A DNA stretch of 34,691 nt from Paracoccaceae bacterium (GTDB lineage Bacteria > Pseudomonadota > Alphaproteobacteria > Rhodobacterales > Rhodobacteraceae): positions 1 to 34,691 of the forward strand of contig JALVEX010000153.1 of NCBI GenBank assembly GCA_027030435.1, written 5' to 3'. The position numbers were made by a program, and so were the translations under genes. The notes under the pieces were generated by a model, which saw nothing but the letters and a program-made list of their open reading frames with translations, did no database searches and was not told the DNA's origin. Below, piece after piece: positions 17,899 through 26,037 of this stretch. The first letter of the stretch is position 1; each line of letters opens with the position of its first letter.

Positions 17899-17908
17899 AG
17901 TTCAGGCC
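17892..17908. other. Hairpin containing the stop codons of map and rsmD
   Basis: GGCCTG (17892-17897) pairs with CAGGCC (17903-17908) around the loop AAGTT. The map stop TGA (17896-17898) and the rsmD stop (17902-17904 on the other strand) are both inside. There is no T-run, so it is not a standard terminator. Confidence 0.5.
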
Positions 17909-18462
17909 GCGCTGAGGATGGTGATCCAGCTGTCCCCGTAGCGGCGCTGATCGAGAGGCGCGAAGCCTTCCGGCGTGGTCTGCGGAGCGTTTTCTTCCCA
18001 TACCACAAGCGCACCAGGCGCAATCCAGCCCCCCTCGCGCGCCGAGGAAAGCGCCTTTTCGCCAAGCCCCTTGCCATAGGGCGGATCGAGGAAAACGAGG
18101 CTCGCGGGGGTGCCTGTCAGAGGCGGCAGGCGCGTGGCATCCGCGCGCAGCAGCACCGCATCGCCTTCGCGCCGGGCAAGGGCGAGGTTTTCACGGATGA
18201 GCGCCTGCCCCTTGCGCCCCTTTTCCACGAAGGTGACATGCTCTGCGCCGCGCGAAAGCGCCTCGAGCCCCAGCGCGCCGGTACCGGCGAAGAGATCGAG
18301 CACATGCGCGCCGGAAATCGGATCGCCCCAGGCGCCGTTTGCCAGCATGTTGAACAGGCTCTCGCGGACCCGATCGGAGGTGGGGCGCAGATGCGCCGCC
18401 GCATCGCCCTTGCCGAGGCTCGCGAGCCTCAGCCCCCTGTGCCTGCCGGCAATGATCCTCAT
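17902..18462 (-). CDS. rsmD: 16S rRNA (guanine966-N2)-methyltransferase RsmD
   Basis: 186-residue SAM-dependent methyltransferase that modifies G966 of 16S rRNA in the assembled 30S particle. It starts MRIIAGRHRGLRL and has RPTSDRVRESLFNML, the SAM motif VLDLFAGTGALGLEALSRGA and the catalytic LDPPYGKGL (DPPY). Length is standard. Its ATG overlaps the stop of the upstream flavoprotein gene by 4 nt (ATGA), so translation is probably coupled. Confidence 0.95.
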   Translation of the reverse strand: MRIIAGRHRGLRLASLGKGDAAAHLRPTSDRVRESLFNMLANGAWGDPISGAHVLDLFAGTGALGLEALSRGAEHVTFVEKGRKGQALIRENLALARREGDAVLLRADATRLPPLTGTPASLVFLDPPYGKGLGEKALSSAREGGWIAPGALVVWEENAPQTTPEGFAPLDQRRYGDSWITILSAA

Positions 18463-19670
18463 GCCCGCAACAGGCCCATGAGATCGGTGCCGGGATCGGC
18501 CACCGCCTCGGGATCGGGCGCGCGCCCGGCCTCGATCAGGCGCTTGGCGATCATGTAGGCGCGCGGATCGTTCATCGCGTCAACCGCCAGCAATTCCCTG
18601 CCCCGCCAATACCATACGGATTGGCTGCCCGCCTTATCGCCGGGCCGGGTGATGGTGCGCTCATATCCGGTGTTCAGCCCGGCAATCTGGAGCTTCACGT
18701 CATACTGATCGGACCAGAACCACGGCCGCGCCTCGTAGGGCTTGCCCGCGCCCAGCATGTTGGCCGCCACGGCCTCGGCCTGATCGATGGCATTGGGCAC
18801 GCTTTCAAGGCGGATCCGGGTGCCACGCCAGGGGAAGGAGGCACAATCTCCCGCAGCCCACACCCCCGGAGCCGAGGTGCGGCCCAGCGCATCGGTGCGG
18901 ATGCCGTTTTCAATCGTAATGCCGGCAGCCTCGGCAAGCGCCGTATCGGGGCGCACGCCGATGCCGGCGATCACGAAATCCACCGCGAGCGTCTCTCCGC
19001 CCGAAAGCCGGGCCTCGCGCACCCGCTCCGTGCCCGAAAGCTGCTCCAGCCCCGTGCCCTCAAGAATCCGCACGCTGTGGCGCTCGTGAAGGGTGCGGAA
19101 ATAATCGGCCGTCGCCGGCGCGGCAACGCGCGAGAGGATCCTTTCGGCCTGCTCGACAAGCGTCACCTTCAGCCCCTTCTTCGCGGCCACCGCCGCGGCC
19201 TCCAGCCCGATATATCCGCCTCCCACGATCAGCACCCGCCTACCGGCGGCAAATTCCGGAGCCATGGCATCGATATCGGCCAATGTGCGCACGTAATGGA
19301 TACCGCCAAGCCCGGCGGTAACGCTTTCGGGGAGGCGGATCGGCGAAGCGCCCGTGGCAAGCGCCAGCTGATCCCAGGCGATGGTTTCACCATCCGCGCT
19401 GAGGGTTCGGGTTGCCGGATCGATCTTCTCCACCCTGCGGCCCGTCATGAGCGCAATCCCCTGATCCTCGTAGAACTGCGCCGGGCGGAGATAGAGCCGC
19501 TCGCGGGCCATCTCGCCCAGAAGATAGGCCTTGGAAAGCGGCGGGCGCTGATAGGGCGGCTCCGGTTCGGCGCCGATCAGGGTGATCGGACCCTCGTGGC
19601 CTCCTGCGCGCAGCGCCGCGGCAAGTGCGGCCCCGGCCTGTCCGGCGCCAATGATGACGATATGCTCCAC
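18459..19670 (-). CDS. FAD-dependent NAD(P)H oxidoreductase, ferredoxin-reductase type
   Basis: 403-residue flavoprotein of the family that includes putidaredoxin and rhodocoxin reductases. The FAD-binding IGAGQAGAALAAAL is at the N-terminus, followed by the family stretch PYQRPPLSKAYLLG; the NAD(P)H-binding VGGGYIGLEAAAVA lies near 150; the second FAD motif GVWAAGDCASF lies near 275; the C-terminal domain has WFWSDQYDVKLQIAG. It would pass electrons from NAD(P)H to a 2Fe-2S ferredoxin feeding an oxygenase, but no ferredoxin or oxygenase gene is in the window. Start is a GTG (reads as MEHIVIIGAG) with GGGAAAG upstream. Coupled to rsmD downstream. Confidence 0.87.
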   Translation of the reverse strand: MEHIVIIGAGQAGAALAAALRAGGHEGPITLIGAEPEPPYQRPPLSKAYLLGEMARERLYLRPAQFYEDQGIALMTGRRVEKIDPATRTLSADGETIAWDQLALATGASPIRLPESVTAGLGGIHYVRTLADIDAMAPEFAAGRRVLIVGGGYIGLEAAAVAAKKGLKVTLVEQAERILSRVAAPATADYFRTLHERHSVRILEGTGLEQLSGTERVREARLSGGETLAVDFVIAGIGVRPDTALAEAAGITIENGIRTDALGRTSAPGVWAAGDCASFPWRGTRIRLESVPNAIDQAEAVAANMLGAGKPYEARPWFWSDQYDVKLQIAGLNTGYERTITRPGDKAGSQSVWYWRGRELLAVDAMNDPRAYMIAKRLIEAGRAPDPEAVADPGTDLMGLLRA

Positions 19671-19748
19671 CGATGCTTTCCCGCTGTTTCACTCGCCGGC
19701 AAACCTATATGATGCTGCATGAAACGCAAACATCCCGGGAGGAAAACC

Positions 19749-20240
19749 ATGACCATATCCACAGGCGAAAGGCTGCCGGAGGCAAATCTGATGCGGTTGG
19801 GCGCAGAGGGGCCGGAAGAGGTGAGCCTCGGCGATCTCACCGCCGGGCGCAAGGTGGTGATCTTCGCCGTGCCGGGCGCATATACGCCCACCTGCCACAG
19901 CGCCCATGTGCCGAGCTTCATCCGCAGCATGGATGCGTTCGGGGAAAAGGGCGTCGATGAGGTCGTCTGCGTGAGCGTCAACGATCCCTTCGTGATGCAG
20001 GCCTGGGGTGAAGCCACCGGAGCAAACGAAGCCGGGATCACCATGCTGGCCGATCCGATGGGCGAATTCACCCGCGCGATCGGCATGGATTTCGATCTGC
20101 CGCCGGCCGGACTCATGGGCCGTTCGCTGCGCTATGCGATGCTGATTGAGGATGGCGAGGTGAAGGTGCTGAACCTCGAGGAAGATGCCGGGCAATGCTC
20201 CGTCTCGGCGGGGGAAACAATGCTCGAGGCGATGAGCTGA
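19749..20240 (+). CDS. Peroxiredoxin, Prx5 type
   Basis: 163-residue thiol peroxidase that reduces H2O2 and organic hydroperoxides. The motif VPGAYTPTCHSAHVPSF holds the peroxidatic Cys49 and its Thr46; Cys150 in EDAGQCSVSAGE is at the resolving position of the Prx5/AhpE-like group, and Cys74 is a third cysteine. The ATG at 19749 follows GGGAGGA at good spacing; an in-frame ATG 10 codons up lacks similarity. No glutaredoxin domain is fused, so the reductant is unknown. Divergent from the flavoprotein gene (78 nt apart), which might place both under oxidative-stress control, though no OxyR site is evident. Confidence 0.93.
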   Translation: MTISTGERLPEANLMRLGAEGPEEVSLGDLTAGRKVVIFAVPGAYTPTCHSAHVPSFIRSMDAFGEKGVDEVVCVSVNDPFVMQAWGEATGANEAGITMLADPMGEFTRAIGMDFDLPPAGLMGRSLRYAMLIEDGEVKVLNLEEDAGQCSVSAGETMLEAMS

Positions 20241-20247
20241 AGCGGCG

Positions 20248-21420
20248 CTACCCTTTGCGGAAGGGCGCATACCGGGCGAGGGCCTCGATCTCTTCGCCCA
20301 CCGCTTCCCGCTCGGCTTCGAGGTAATCCGCAACAGCCGCGCGAAAGCCGGGATCGGCGATCCAGTGCAGGGAGTGGACGGGCACCGGCACATAGCCGCG
20401 CGCGATCTTGTGTTCGCCCTGCGCGCCCGCCTCGACGCGGGGCAGGCCATGTTCGATCGCATATTCGAGGGCACGGTAATAGCAGAGCTCGAAATGCAGG
20501 CAGGGATGATCCTCGATCGCGCCCCAGTAGCGGCCGAAAAGAGCCTCTCGGCCGATGAAATTGAGCGCCCCGGCGATCCAGCGGCCTTCGCGCCGGGCCA
20601 TCACCAGGAGCACGTCATCGCGCATGGCTTCATGAATGAGGTCGAAAAAGGCGCGGGTCAGATAGGGCCGCCCCCATTTGCGCGCGCCGGTATCCTGATA
20701 GAAGGCCCAGAAGGCCTCCCAGTGCTCCGGGAGGATTTCATCGCCCGTCAGCATGTGGATCGTGCCGCCAAAGCCCTGGGCGCGCGCCCGCTCCTTGCGG
20801 ATCGCCTTGCGCTTTCGCGAGGATAGCGCGGCAAGGAAATCGGCGAAATCGCCGTAGCCCTCATTGTGCCAGTGATATTGCTGGCCGATACGGTGCAACA
20901 GCCCCATGCCCCGCCCGGCCTCGGCCTCGCTTTGCGTGCAGAAGGTAACATGGAGCGAGGAAAGCCCGCGCTCGGCCGCCACCTGCACCGCTCCCGCCAC
21001 AAGCGCCGCGCGCCCCTCGGCCTCGAAGCCCGGGCGCACAAGAAAGCGCCGCCCCGTTACCGGCGTGAAGGGCACGGCGATCTGAAGCTTGGGGTAGTAG
21101 GCACCATCAGCGCGCGCATAGGCTTCCGCCCAGGCGAAATCGAAGATGTATTCGCCCTGGCTGTGCGCCTTGGCATACATCGGCGCAACGGCGATGATCT
21201 CATCACCCTGCCGTGCCTCGAGATGAAACGGCTCCCATCCCGTGCCGGGGCCGACGGAGCCGCTTTCCTCGAGCGCGCTTAGGAAGCGATGGGTCGTGAA
21301 AGGATCGAGAGGGCGCGCGCCGTCCGCCTGCGCATCTGGATCGGCGCACCGATCCCAGGCCTCCGGCGCAACCTCCGAAATGCTGCGCCGGATCAGGATG
21401 CGCGCTTCCTCACCATCCAA
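20248..21420 (-). CDS. GNAT/FemAB-like N-acyltransferase (COG3146, DUF482 type)
   Basis: 390-residue protein of the family annotated as GNAT or 'peptidoglycan biosynthesis' acyltransferase. Recognisable blocks: YYPKLQIAVPFTPVTGRRFLV, SSLHVTFCTQ, LSSRKRKAIRKERA (basic, Arg/Lys-rich), FYQDTGARKWGRPYLTRAFF, FGRYWGA and VEAGAQGEHKIARGY. The fold is expected to be a tandem GNAT like FemX, but the acceptor is not established. The start is a TTG: the frame has no ATG at a sensible place and GGGAGA sits 7 nt before it. It is the third gene after ridA and the phosphodiesterase, 36 nt after the latter. Confidence 0.85.
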   Translation of the reverse strand: MDGEEARILIRRSISEVAPEAWDRCADPDAQADGARPLDPFTTHRFLSALEESGSVGPGTGWEPFHLEARQGDEIIAVAPMYAKAHSQGEYIFDFAWAEAYARADGAYYPKLQIAVPFTPVTGRRFLVRPGFEAEGRAALVAGAVQVAAERGLSSLHVTFCTQSEAEAGRGMGLLHRIGQQYHWHNEGYGDFADFLAALSSRKRKAIRKERARAQGFGGTIHMLTGDEILPEHWEAFWAFYQDTGARKWGRPYLTRAFFDLIHEAMRDDVLLVMARREGRWIAGALNFIGREALFGRYWGAIEDHPCLHFELCYYRALEYAIEHGLPRVEAGAQGEHKIARGYVPVPVHSLHWIADPGFRAAVADYLEAEREAVGEEIEALARYAPFRKG

Positions 21421-21456
21421 CGAAAATCTCCCTGCTTTCTGGCCGTCTGCTCATGC

Positions 21457-22248
21457 TCAGGAAGCGCGTGAGAGCCCCTCCGAGCGCGGGATATCCGGTG
21501 CGTAACCTTCAAAAGTGATATTGTCCGCCACCCTGCGCGCACGCAGTTCTTCGGCCGGGTTGTGGATGGTCCAGCACAGAACGGGCACGCCCTTTTCCTT
21601 CAGCTCCGCAACGCGGGCACTCGAGAGATCCGCGGCCTGGTGGCTGATGAAGCTTGCCCCCACGCGCTCGAAATCGGGGATGGCCCGCAAATCGGCGCGC
21701 ACGGTTTCGGGCAGGAGCGGCCAGGCCTCGGCCGAGAACGGCGATGTCGTCAGCCCCCGGGGCACTTCGGGAAGGGCATCGCGAAAAACCGCCACCGCAT
21801 TGGGATTGAACGACATCACCGCCACATCGCCCGGATATCCCGCAAGCGCTGCGGCAATATCGCGCTCCAGAACCCCCACATCGCGCCCCATCACGCCATC
21901 CTGATCCTTCACCTCGATCAGCAGCGGCACCCGCCCGGCAACCAGTGCCAGCACCTCGCGCAGGGTCGGGATCGTTTCGTCATTGCCTCTGAGGCGGATA
22001 TGCGAAAGCTCCTCAGCGCTGCGCTGGCGGATGGGGCCGGAGGCATGCGCAAGCCGTGCCAGATCGTAATCGTGAAACACCATGGCCTGGCCATCGGCAG
22101 ATTGCTGCACATCGAATTCAATCCCGTAGCCCGCATCAAGCGCTGCCTCGAACGCCGAACGGGAATTCTCCGGCCGCCCGGCCTCCAGATCATGATAGCC
22201 CCGGTGTGCGATCGGCACGGCGAGAAGGGAGTGGGGAAGGGGCACCAT
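21457..22248 (-). CDS. Glycerophosphodiester phosphodiesterase family protein
   Basis: 263-residue TIM-barrel phosphodiesterase expected to split glycerophosphodiesters into an alcohol and sn-glycerol 3-phosphate. Metal and catalytic residues are in place: His15 (IAHRGYHD), Glu44 and Asp46 (GIEFDVQ), His59 (VFHDYDL). PENS after the first His is typical. No signal peptide is seen, so it is probably cytoplasmic. I chose ATG at 22248, four nt after the ridA stop; a TTG at 22260 overlapping ridA is an alternative that adds four residues. Works with the neighbouring ridA as a unit, though their chemical roles are unrelated. Confidence 0.9.
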   Translation of the reverse strand: MVPLPHSLLAVPIAHRGYHDLEAGRPENSRSAFEAALDAGYGIEFDVQQSADGQAMVFHDYDLARLAHASGPIRQRSAEELSHIRLRGNDETIPTLREVLALVAGRVPLLIEVKDQDGVMGRDVGVLERDIAAALAGYPGDVAVMSFNPNAVAVFRDALPEVPRGLTTSPFSAEAWPLLPETVRADLRAIPDFERVGASFISHQAADLSSARVAELKEKGVPVLCWTIHNPAEELRARRVADNITFEGYAPDIPRSEGLSRAS

Positions 22249-22252
22249 CGGA

Positions 22253-22717
22253 TCAGTCAATCTCGAAAACGGCTTCTATTTCAACCGCAACGCCGAAGGG
22301 AAGCGCTGCCGCACTCACCGCCGCGCGCGAATGGCGCCCGGCCTCGCCAAACACCTCTACCATGAGATCGGATGCGCCGTTGATCACCTTTGGCTGATCG
22401 GTGAAATCGGGCGTGGAATTGACGAAACCCGTCAGCTTCACCACGCGCTTCAGGCGAGAGAGATCGCCACCGCAGGCCGCGCGCAGCTGGGCAATCAGAC
22501 TGATGGCACAGTTTCGCGCGGCCGCGATCCCCGCCTCCACATCCATATCCTCACCCAGCTTGCCGCATATGAAACCGCTTTCATCGGCAGATATCTGGCC
22601 GGAGACGAACACCAGATCCCCAGCGATCACCCAAGGCACGTAATTCGCCGCAGGGGAAGGCGCATCGGGAAGGGTAATCCCTAGCTCCGTCAGGCGCTTA
22701 TCATGGGAATCCGACAT
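22253..22717 (-). CDS. RidA family protein (YjgF/YER057c/UK114)
   Basis: 154-residue member of the Rid family, whose best-known members hydrolyse reactive enamine/imine intermediates made by PLP enzymes. It begins KRLTELGITLPDAP, contains VSGQIS, and near its end has HSRAAVSAAALPFGVAVEIE, where Arg131 fits the conserved carboxylate-binding arginine. This long version looks like the 'YjgF-like 1' subgroup rather than archetypal RidA, so imine hydrolase activity is probable rather than certain. Good ribosome binding site (GGAGCAGG). First gene of a three-gene minus-strand unit. Confidence 0.87.
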   Translation of the reverse strand: MSDSHDKRLTELGITLPDAPSPAANYVPWVIAGDLVFVSGQISADESGFICGKLGEDMDVEAGIAAARNCAISLIAQLRAACGGDLSRLKRVVKLTGFVNSTPDFTDQPKVINGASDLMVEVFGEAGRHSRAAVSAAALPFGVAVEIEAVFEID

Positions 22718-22790
22718 GCCTGCTGCTCCTGTCTTGCATGTTGTCTGGTGCGAAAGCTACATTTCCCGCCCGGCAAGTGAAACCGCAAAA

Positions 22791-24119
22791 TCACGATTCC
22801 CTGAAGGCCTTGCGGAAAAAATCCGCGAATGGTTTCACCAGATAGGCAAGGGGTGTGCGATCCGTCGTGCGCATGAACGCCTCGACAGGCATCCCCGGCA
22901 CCAGCACCGCATCCGGACCGAGCTTTGCCACCTCGCCCTCGTCGAGCACGATCTCGACCCGGTAATAGGGCAGGCCGGTGCGCTCATCCACGAAGGCATC
23001 GGCGGATATTTTCTCTACCCGCCCCTTCAGCTCCGGGGTTGTCCGGGTATTGAAGGCGGGGAAGCGCAATTCCGCCTCCTGGCCGGGATAAACCTCATCC
23101 ACATGGATCGGCGGCAGACGGCCCGCGATCACCAGCGGGCGATCCTGCGGCACGATGTAGAGGATCGGCTCGGCCGGGCGGATCACGCTCTGCGGGCCGA
23201 ACACGGTGAGCCCGTAAACCACGCCCGAAACAGGCGCGCGGATATCGAGGCGGGCGAGCTTCTCACGCGCGGCATTGCGCTTTTCCGTCAGTTCCAGTTC
23301 GCGCACCCTCAGATCCCGCAGCCGGGTGATGGCTTCCTCGCGCCGCGTGGTGGCAAGCTTCAGGATCTCCAGATCAAGCTCCGTGATCCTGCCTTCGGCC
23401 TGCGCCTTGCTGGCCGCAAGCTCCCCCATGCGCCCGCGAAGCTGGGCATCCTCGCGCTGCAGCGCCAGCACGCGCGAGGCCTGAGCGAGGCCCCGATCCA
23501 GCAGGGACTGCTGATTCTCAAGCTCCTGCCCGATAAGCGCAAGCTGCTTTTCTAGCGCCTCCTGCTGCGCTTCGATCCCCTCGATCTGATTGGCGATCTG
23601 AGCCCGGCGCTTCTGCAGCTGCTCCGTGGATTTGGCGAGCGTTTCAAGCCTCGCGCGAAAGAGGCGGCGCTGCCCTTCGATCAGGTCAGCGACTTCGGGA
23701 TTTTCCCTCGCGGCCTCGAGAAGCTCCGGATCGAAGGTGATTTCGTCCAGATCGTCCCTCTCGGCTTCCAGCCGGGCACGGCGGGCCTGAACCTCATGCA
23801 GCTGGCTCTCGATCGTGTTGAGCTCGGTCTGAATGGATGTGGGATCGAGCCGGATCAGGATATCCCCTCCCTCGACACGATCGCCTTCCTTAACCAGAAG
23901 CTCCGCCACCACCCCGCCATCGGGGTGCTGCACCACCTGGCGATTCTGCTCCACCTCCACCTGGCCGCTGACGATCACCGCTCCCGATATCCGCGCCATC
24001 ACCGCCCAGGTGCCGAACCCGCCGACAAGCACAAGGAGCGCCAGGAGGCCGATAAGCAGCGGCCGGCGCGCCGACCAGGGCACTTCTCTCTTCACAGGTG
24101 GGGTTGCCTTCTCGTTCAT
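22791..24119 (-). CDS. Type I secretion membrane fusion protein (HlyD/PrsE family)
   Basis: 442-residue periplasmic adaptor linking an inner-membrane ABC exporter to an outer-membrane channel. A single membrane helix lies at about 20-43 (LLIGLLALLVLVGGFGTWAV), followed by a first half-lipoyl motif (QVEVEQNRQVVQHPDGGVVA), a long Glu/Arg/Gln-rich coiled coil (about 90-270) and a C-terminal beta-rich part with LDIRAPVSGVVYGLTVF. Its ATG overlaps the stop of the ABC exporter gene (ATGA). No TolC-like gene and no RTX-type substrate is in the window, so the exported protein is unknown; PrsDE systems often export several unlinked substrates. Confidence 0.93.
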   Translation of the reverse strand: MNEKATPPVKREVPWSARRPLLIGLLALLVLVGGFGTWAVMARISGAVIVSGQVEVEQNRQVVQHPDGGVVAELLVKEGDRVEGGDILIRLDPTSIQTELNTIESQLHEVQARRARLEAERDDLDEITFDPELLEAARENPEVADLIEGQRRLFRARLETLAKSTEQLQKRRAQIANQIEGIEAQQEALEKQLALIGQELENQQSLLDRGLAQASRVLALQREDAQLRGRMGELAASKAQAEGRITELDLEILKLATTRREEAITRLRDLRVRELELTEKRNAAREKLARLDIRAPVSGVVYGLTVFGPQSVIRPAEPILYIVPQDRPLVIAGRLPPIHVDEVYPGQEAELRFPAFNTRTTPELKGRVEKISADAFVDERTGLPYYRVEIVLDEGEVAKLGPDAVLVPGMPVEAFMRTTDRTPLAYLVKPFADFFRKAFRES

Positions 24120-25855
24120 GTCACCCCTCCCCGGCCGCCGGAGCGGCGGATTTCTTCATGATTGCGCACCATCGCTTTCAGCACTTCATCCTTCGGGCCG
24201 AAGGCCTTGCACGCGCCCCCTTCGATCACCATCAGCATGTCGCATTCCTTGATCGCGGCCGGGCGGTGGGCCATGATGATGACGGAGCGCCCCTCCGCCT
24301 TCATCTGCCGGATCGCCAGATTGAGCGCCAGCGATCCCTCGTTGTCGAGGTTGGAATTGGGCTCATCAAGCACGAGGATCACCGGATCCCCGTAAAGCGC
24401 CCGCGCCAGCCCCACACGCTGGATCTGCCCGCCCGAAAGCCGCCCGCCGGCGGCCGTGACGCGGGTGTTGTAGCCATCGGGCAGGCGCATGATCATCTCG
24501 TGCGCCGCGGCCTTCTTCGCCGCCTCCACGATCGCCGCCTCGTCGGGATTGGCCTCGAGGCGGGCGATATTCTCGGCAATCGTACCATCGAAAAGCTGCA
24601 CCCGCTGGGGCAGGTAGCCGATATGGCGGCCGAGCACCTCGGGATCATACTGATCGAGCGTCGCGCCATCGAGCCGGATCTTGCCGCCCGCGGGGCGCCA
24701 GAGGCCGGTGATCGCGTTGGCAAGGGTCGATTTGCCCGCCCCGGAAGGCCCGATCACGCCGAGCGCCTGCCCCGGCTCGAGGCGAAAGCTCACCATCCTG
24801 AGGCTGGCCATCTGTTCGCCCGGCGGCACGACAGTGAGCTGCTCGGCAACCATGAGCGCGCGCGGCCGCGGCAGGGCGATGCGCGGCCGGTCGGGGGAAA
24901 TCGCCGCGAGCAGACGGCCAAGGCTCTTCCACCCCTTCATGGCGCGCTGCACGATGGCCCATTGCCCGAGCGCAAGCTCGATCGGCGCCAGCGCACGGCC
25001 CATCATGATGGAAGCGGCAATCATGGCGCCGGCGGTAAGCTCGCCCTTCAGCACGAGCCAGGCGCCAAGCCCCAGCATGGCGCTTTGCAGGAACAGGCGG
25101 AATGTCTTTGTGGCCGTTGAAAACATGCCGCCGAGATCAGCGGCGCGGATCGATTGCTCGAGCGCTTCGCGCCGCGCCCGCTGCCAGCGATCGAAGGCCG
25201 CCTTGCCCATGCCGAGACTCTGGACAAGATCGGCCTCGCTGCGGATCTGCTCCGCCATAACATTGGCCACATGCCCCGCCCTGCCCGCCTCGAGCACCGG
25301 CTTTCTGGTTGTCGTCTGGTTGATCAGGGTGATGAGGATCAGAAGCGCCCCCCCGCCCAGCGCGAGAAACCCGAGCCAGGGATGAAAAAGGAAAATCGCC
25401 GCCAGAAACAGCGGCGCCCAGGGCAGATCGAAAAGCGCAATCATCACCGGCGAGGAGAGGAGCCGTTGCACCGCCTCGAGATCACCAAGCGCCGTCGCCG
25501 CCTCGGCCCGCGCCCGCGCGGTGGTGCCGGCCTTCAGGACGGCCGCGAAGACCCGCCGCTCGAGCCGCGCCTGAAAGCGCGCGCCGATACGCGCAAGCAC
25601 CCGGCCGCGGGCGTAATCGAGAATGCCCATCATCAGGAAGAGAAAGGCAACCAGCACGAAGAGCGCGAGCAGGGTTTCCTCCGAGCGCGAGCCCAGCACG
25701 CGATCATAGACCTGAAGCATGAAGATGGGCCCCGTCAGCATCAGGAGATTGACGAAGGCGCTGAACACCGCCGCCGCCACGAAAAGCCAGCGGCTTTCAC
25801 GCCGCACCGCGCGAAGCTCTTCGGGGCCATGGGCCTGTCTGATCGCCTGTTTCAT
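24116..25855 (-). CDS. Type I secretion ABC transporter/permease (PrsD/HlyB-like)
   Basis: 579-residue fused permease-ATPase that drives export through a type I system. The first 300 residues hold about six membrane helices (first at 24-48). The ATPase domain has Walker A GPSGAGKS (369-376), Q-loop Gln417, signature LSGGQ (473-477), Walker B VILVLDEP (492-499) and switch His530. There is no N-terminal C39 peptidase domain, so it is the PrtD/PrsD type that uses C-terminal signals. The D-loop is SNLD as usual in this class. First gene of the pair; ATGA overlap with the fusion protein. The 182-nt gap to the divergent mlaA gene holds no clear promoter. Confidence 0.94.
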   Translation of the reverse strand: MKQAIRQAHGPEELRAVRRESRWLFVAAAVFSAFVNLLMLTGPIFMLQVYDRVLGSRSEETLLALFVLVAFLFLMMGILDYARGRVLARIGARFQARLERRVFAAVLKAGTTARARAEAATALGDLEAVQRLLSSPVMIALFDLPWAPLFLAAIFLFHPWLGFLALGGGALLILITLINQTTTRKPVLEAGRAGHVANVMAEQIRSEADLVQSLGMGKAAFDRWQRARREALEQSIRAADLGGMFSTATKTFRLFLQSAMLGLGAWLVLKGELTAGAMIAASIMMGRALAPIELALGQWAIVQRAMKGWKSLGRLLAAISPDRPRIALPRPRALMVAEQLTVVPPGEQMASLRMVSFRLEPGQALGVIGPSGAGKSTLANAITGLWRPAGGKIRLDGATLDQYDPEVLGRHIGYLPQRVQLFDGTIAENIARLEANPDEAAIVEAAKKAAAHEMIMRLPDGYNTRVTAAGGRLSGGQIQRVGLARALYGDPVILVLDEPNSNLDNEGSLALNLAIRQMKAEGRSVIIMAHRPAAIKECDMLMVIEGGACKAFGPKDEVLKAMVRNHEEIRRSGGRGGVT

Positions 25856-26037
25856 CTGCCGTTCTTCATCTGTTGCCGTTTCGCTATCACAAGGCTCACA
25901 TACCGTTGAACCGTCCTGCCATGGCTTGCATGATCTGCCCCTTCGGCTTACCTCTGTCTGAAACGAAAGGCGCGGGAAGCACGCATGCTCTTTTGCCTCA
26001 TACCATTGGAATCACGAACAAGCGATTGAGATCAGAC

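Noticed and set aside
25873..26037. Longer N-terminus for MlaA from an ATG at 25873
   Set aside because: It would place over 50 residues before the lipoprotein signal peptide, which must be N-terminal.
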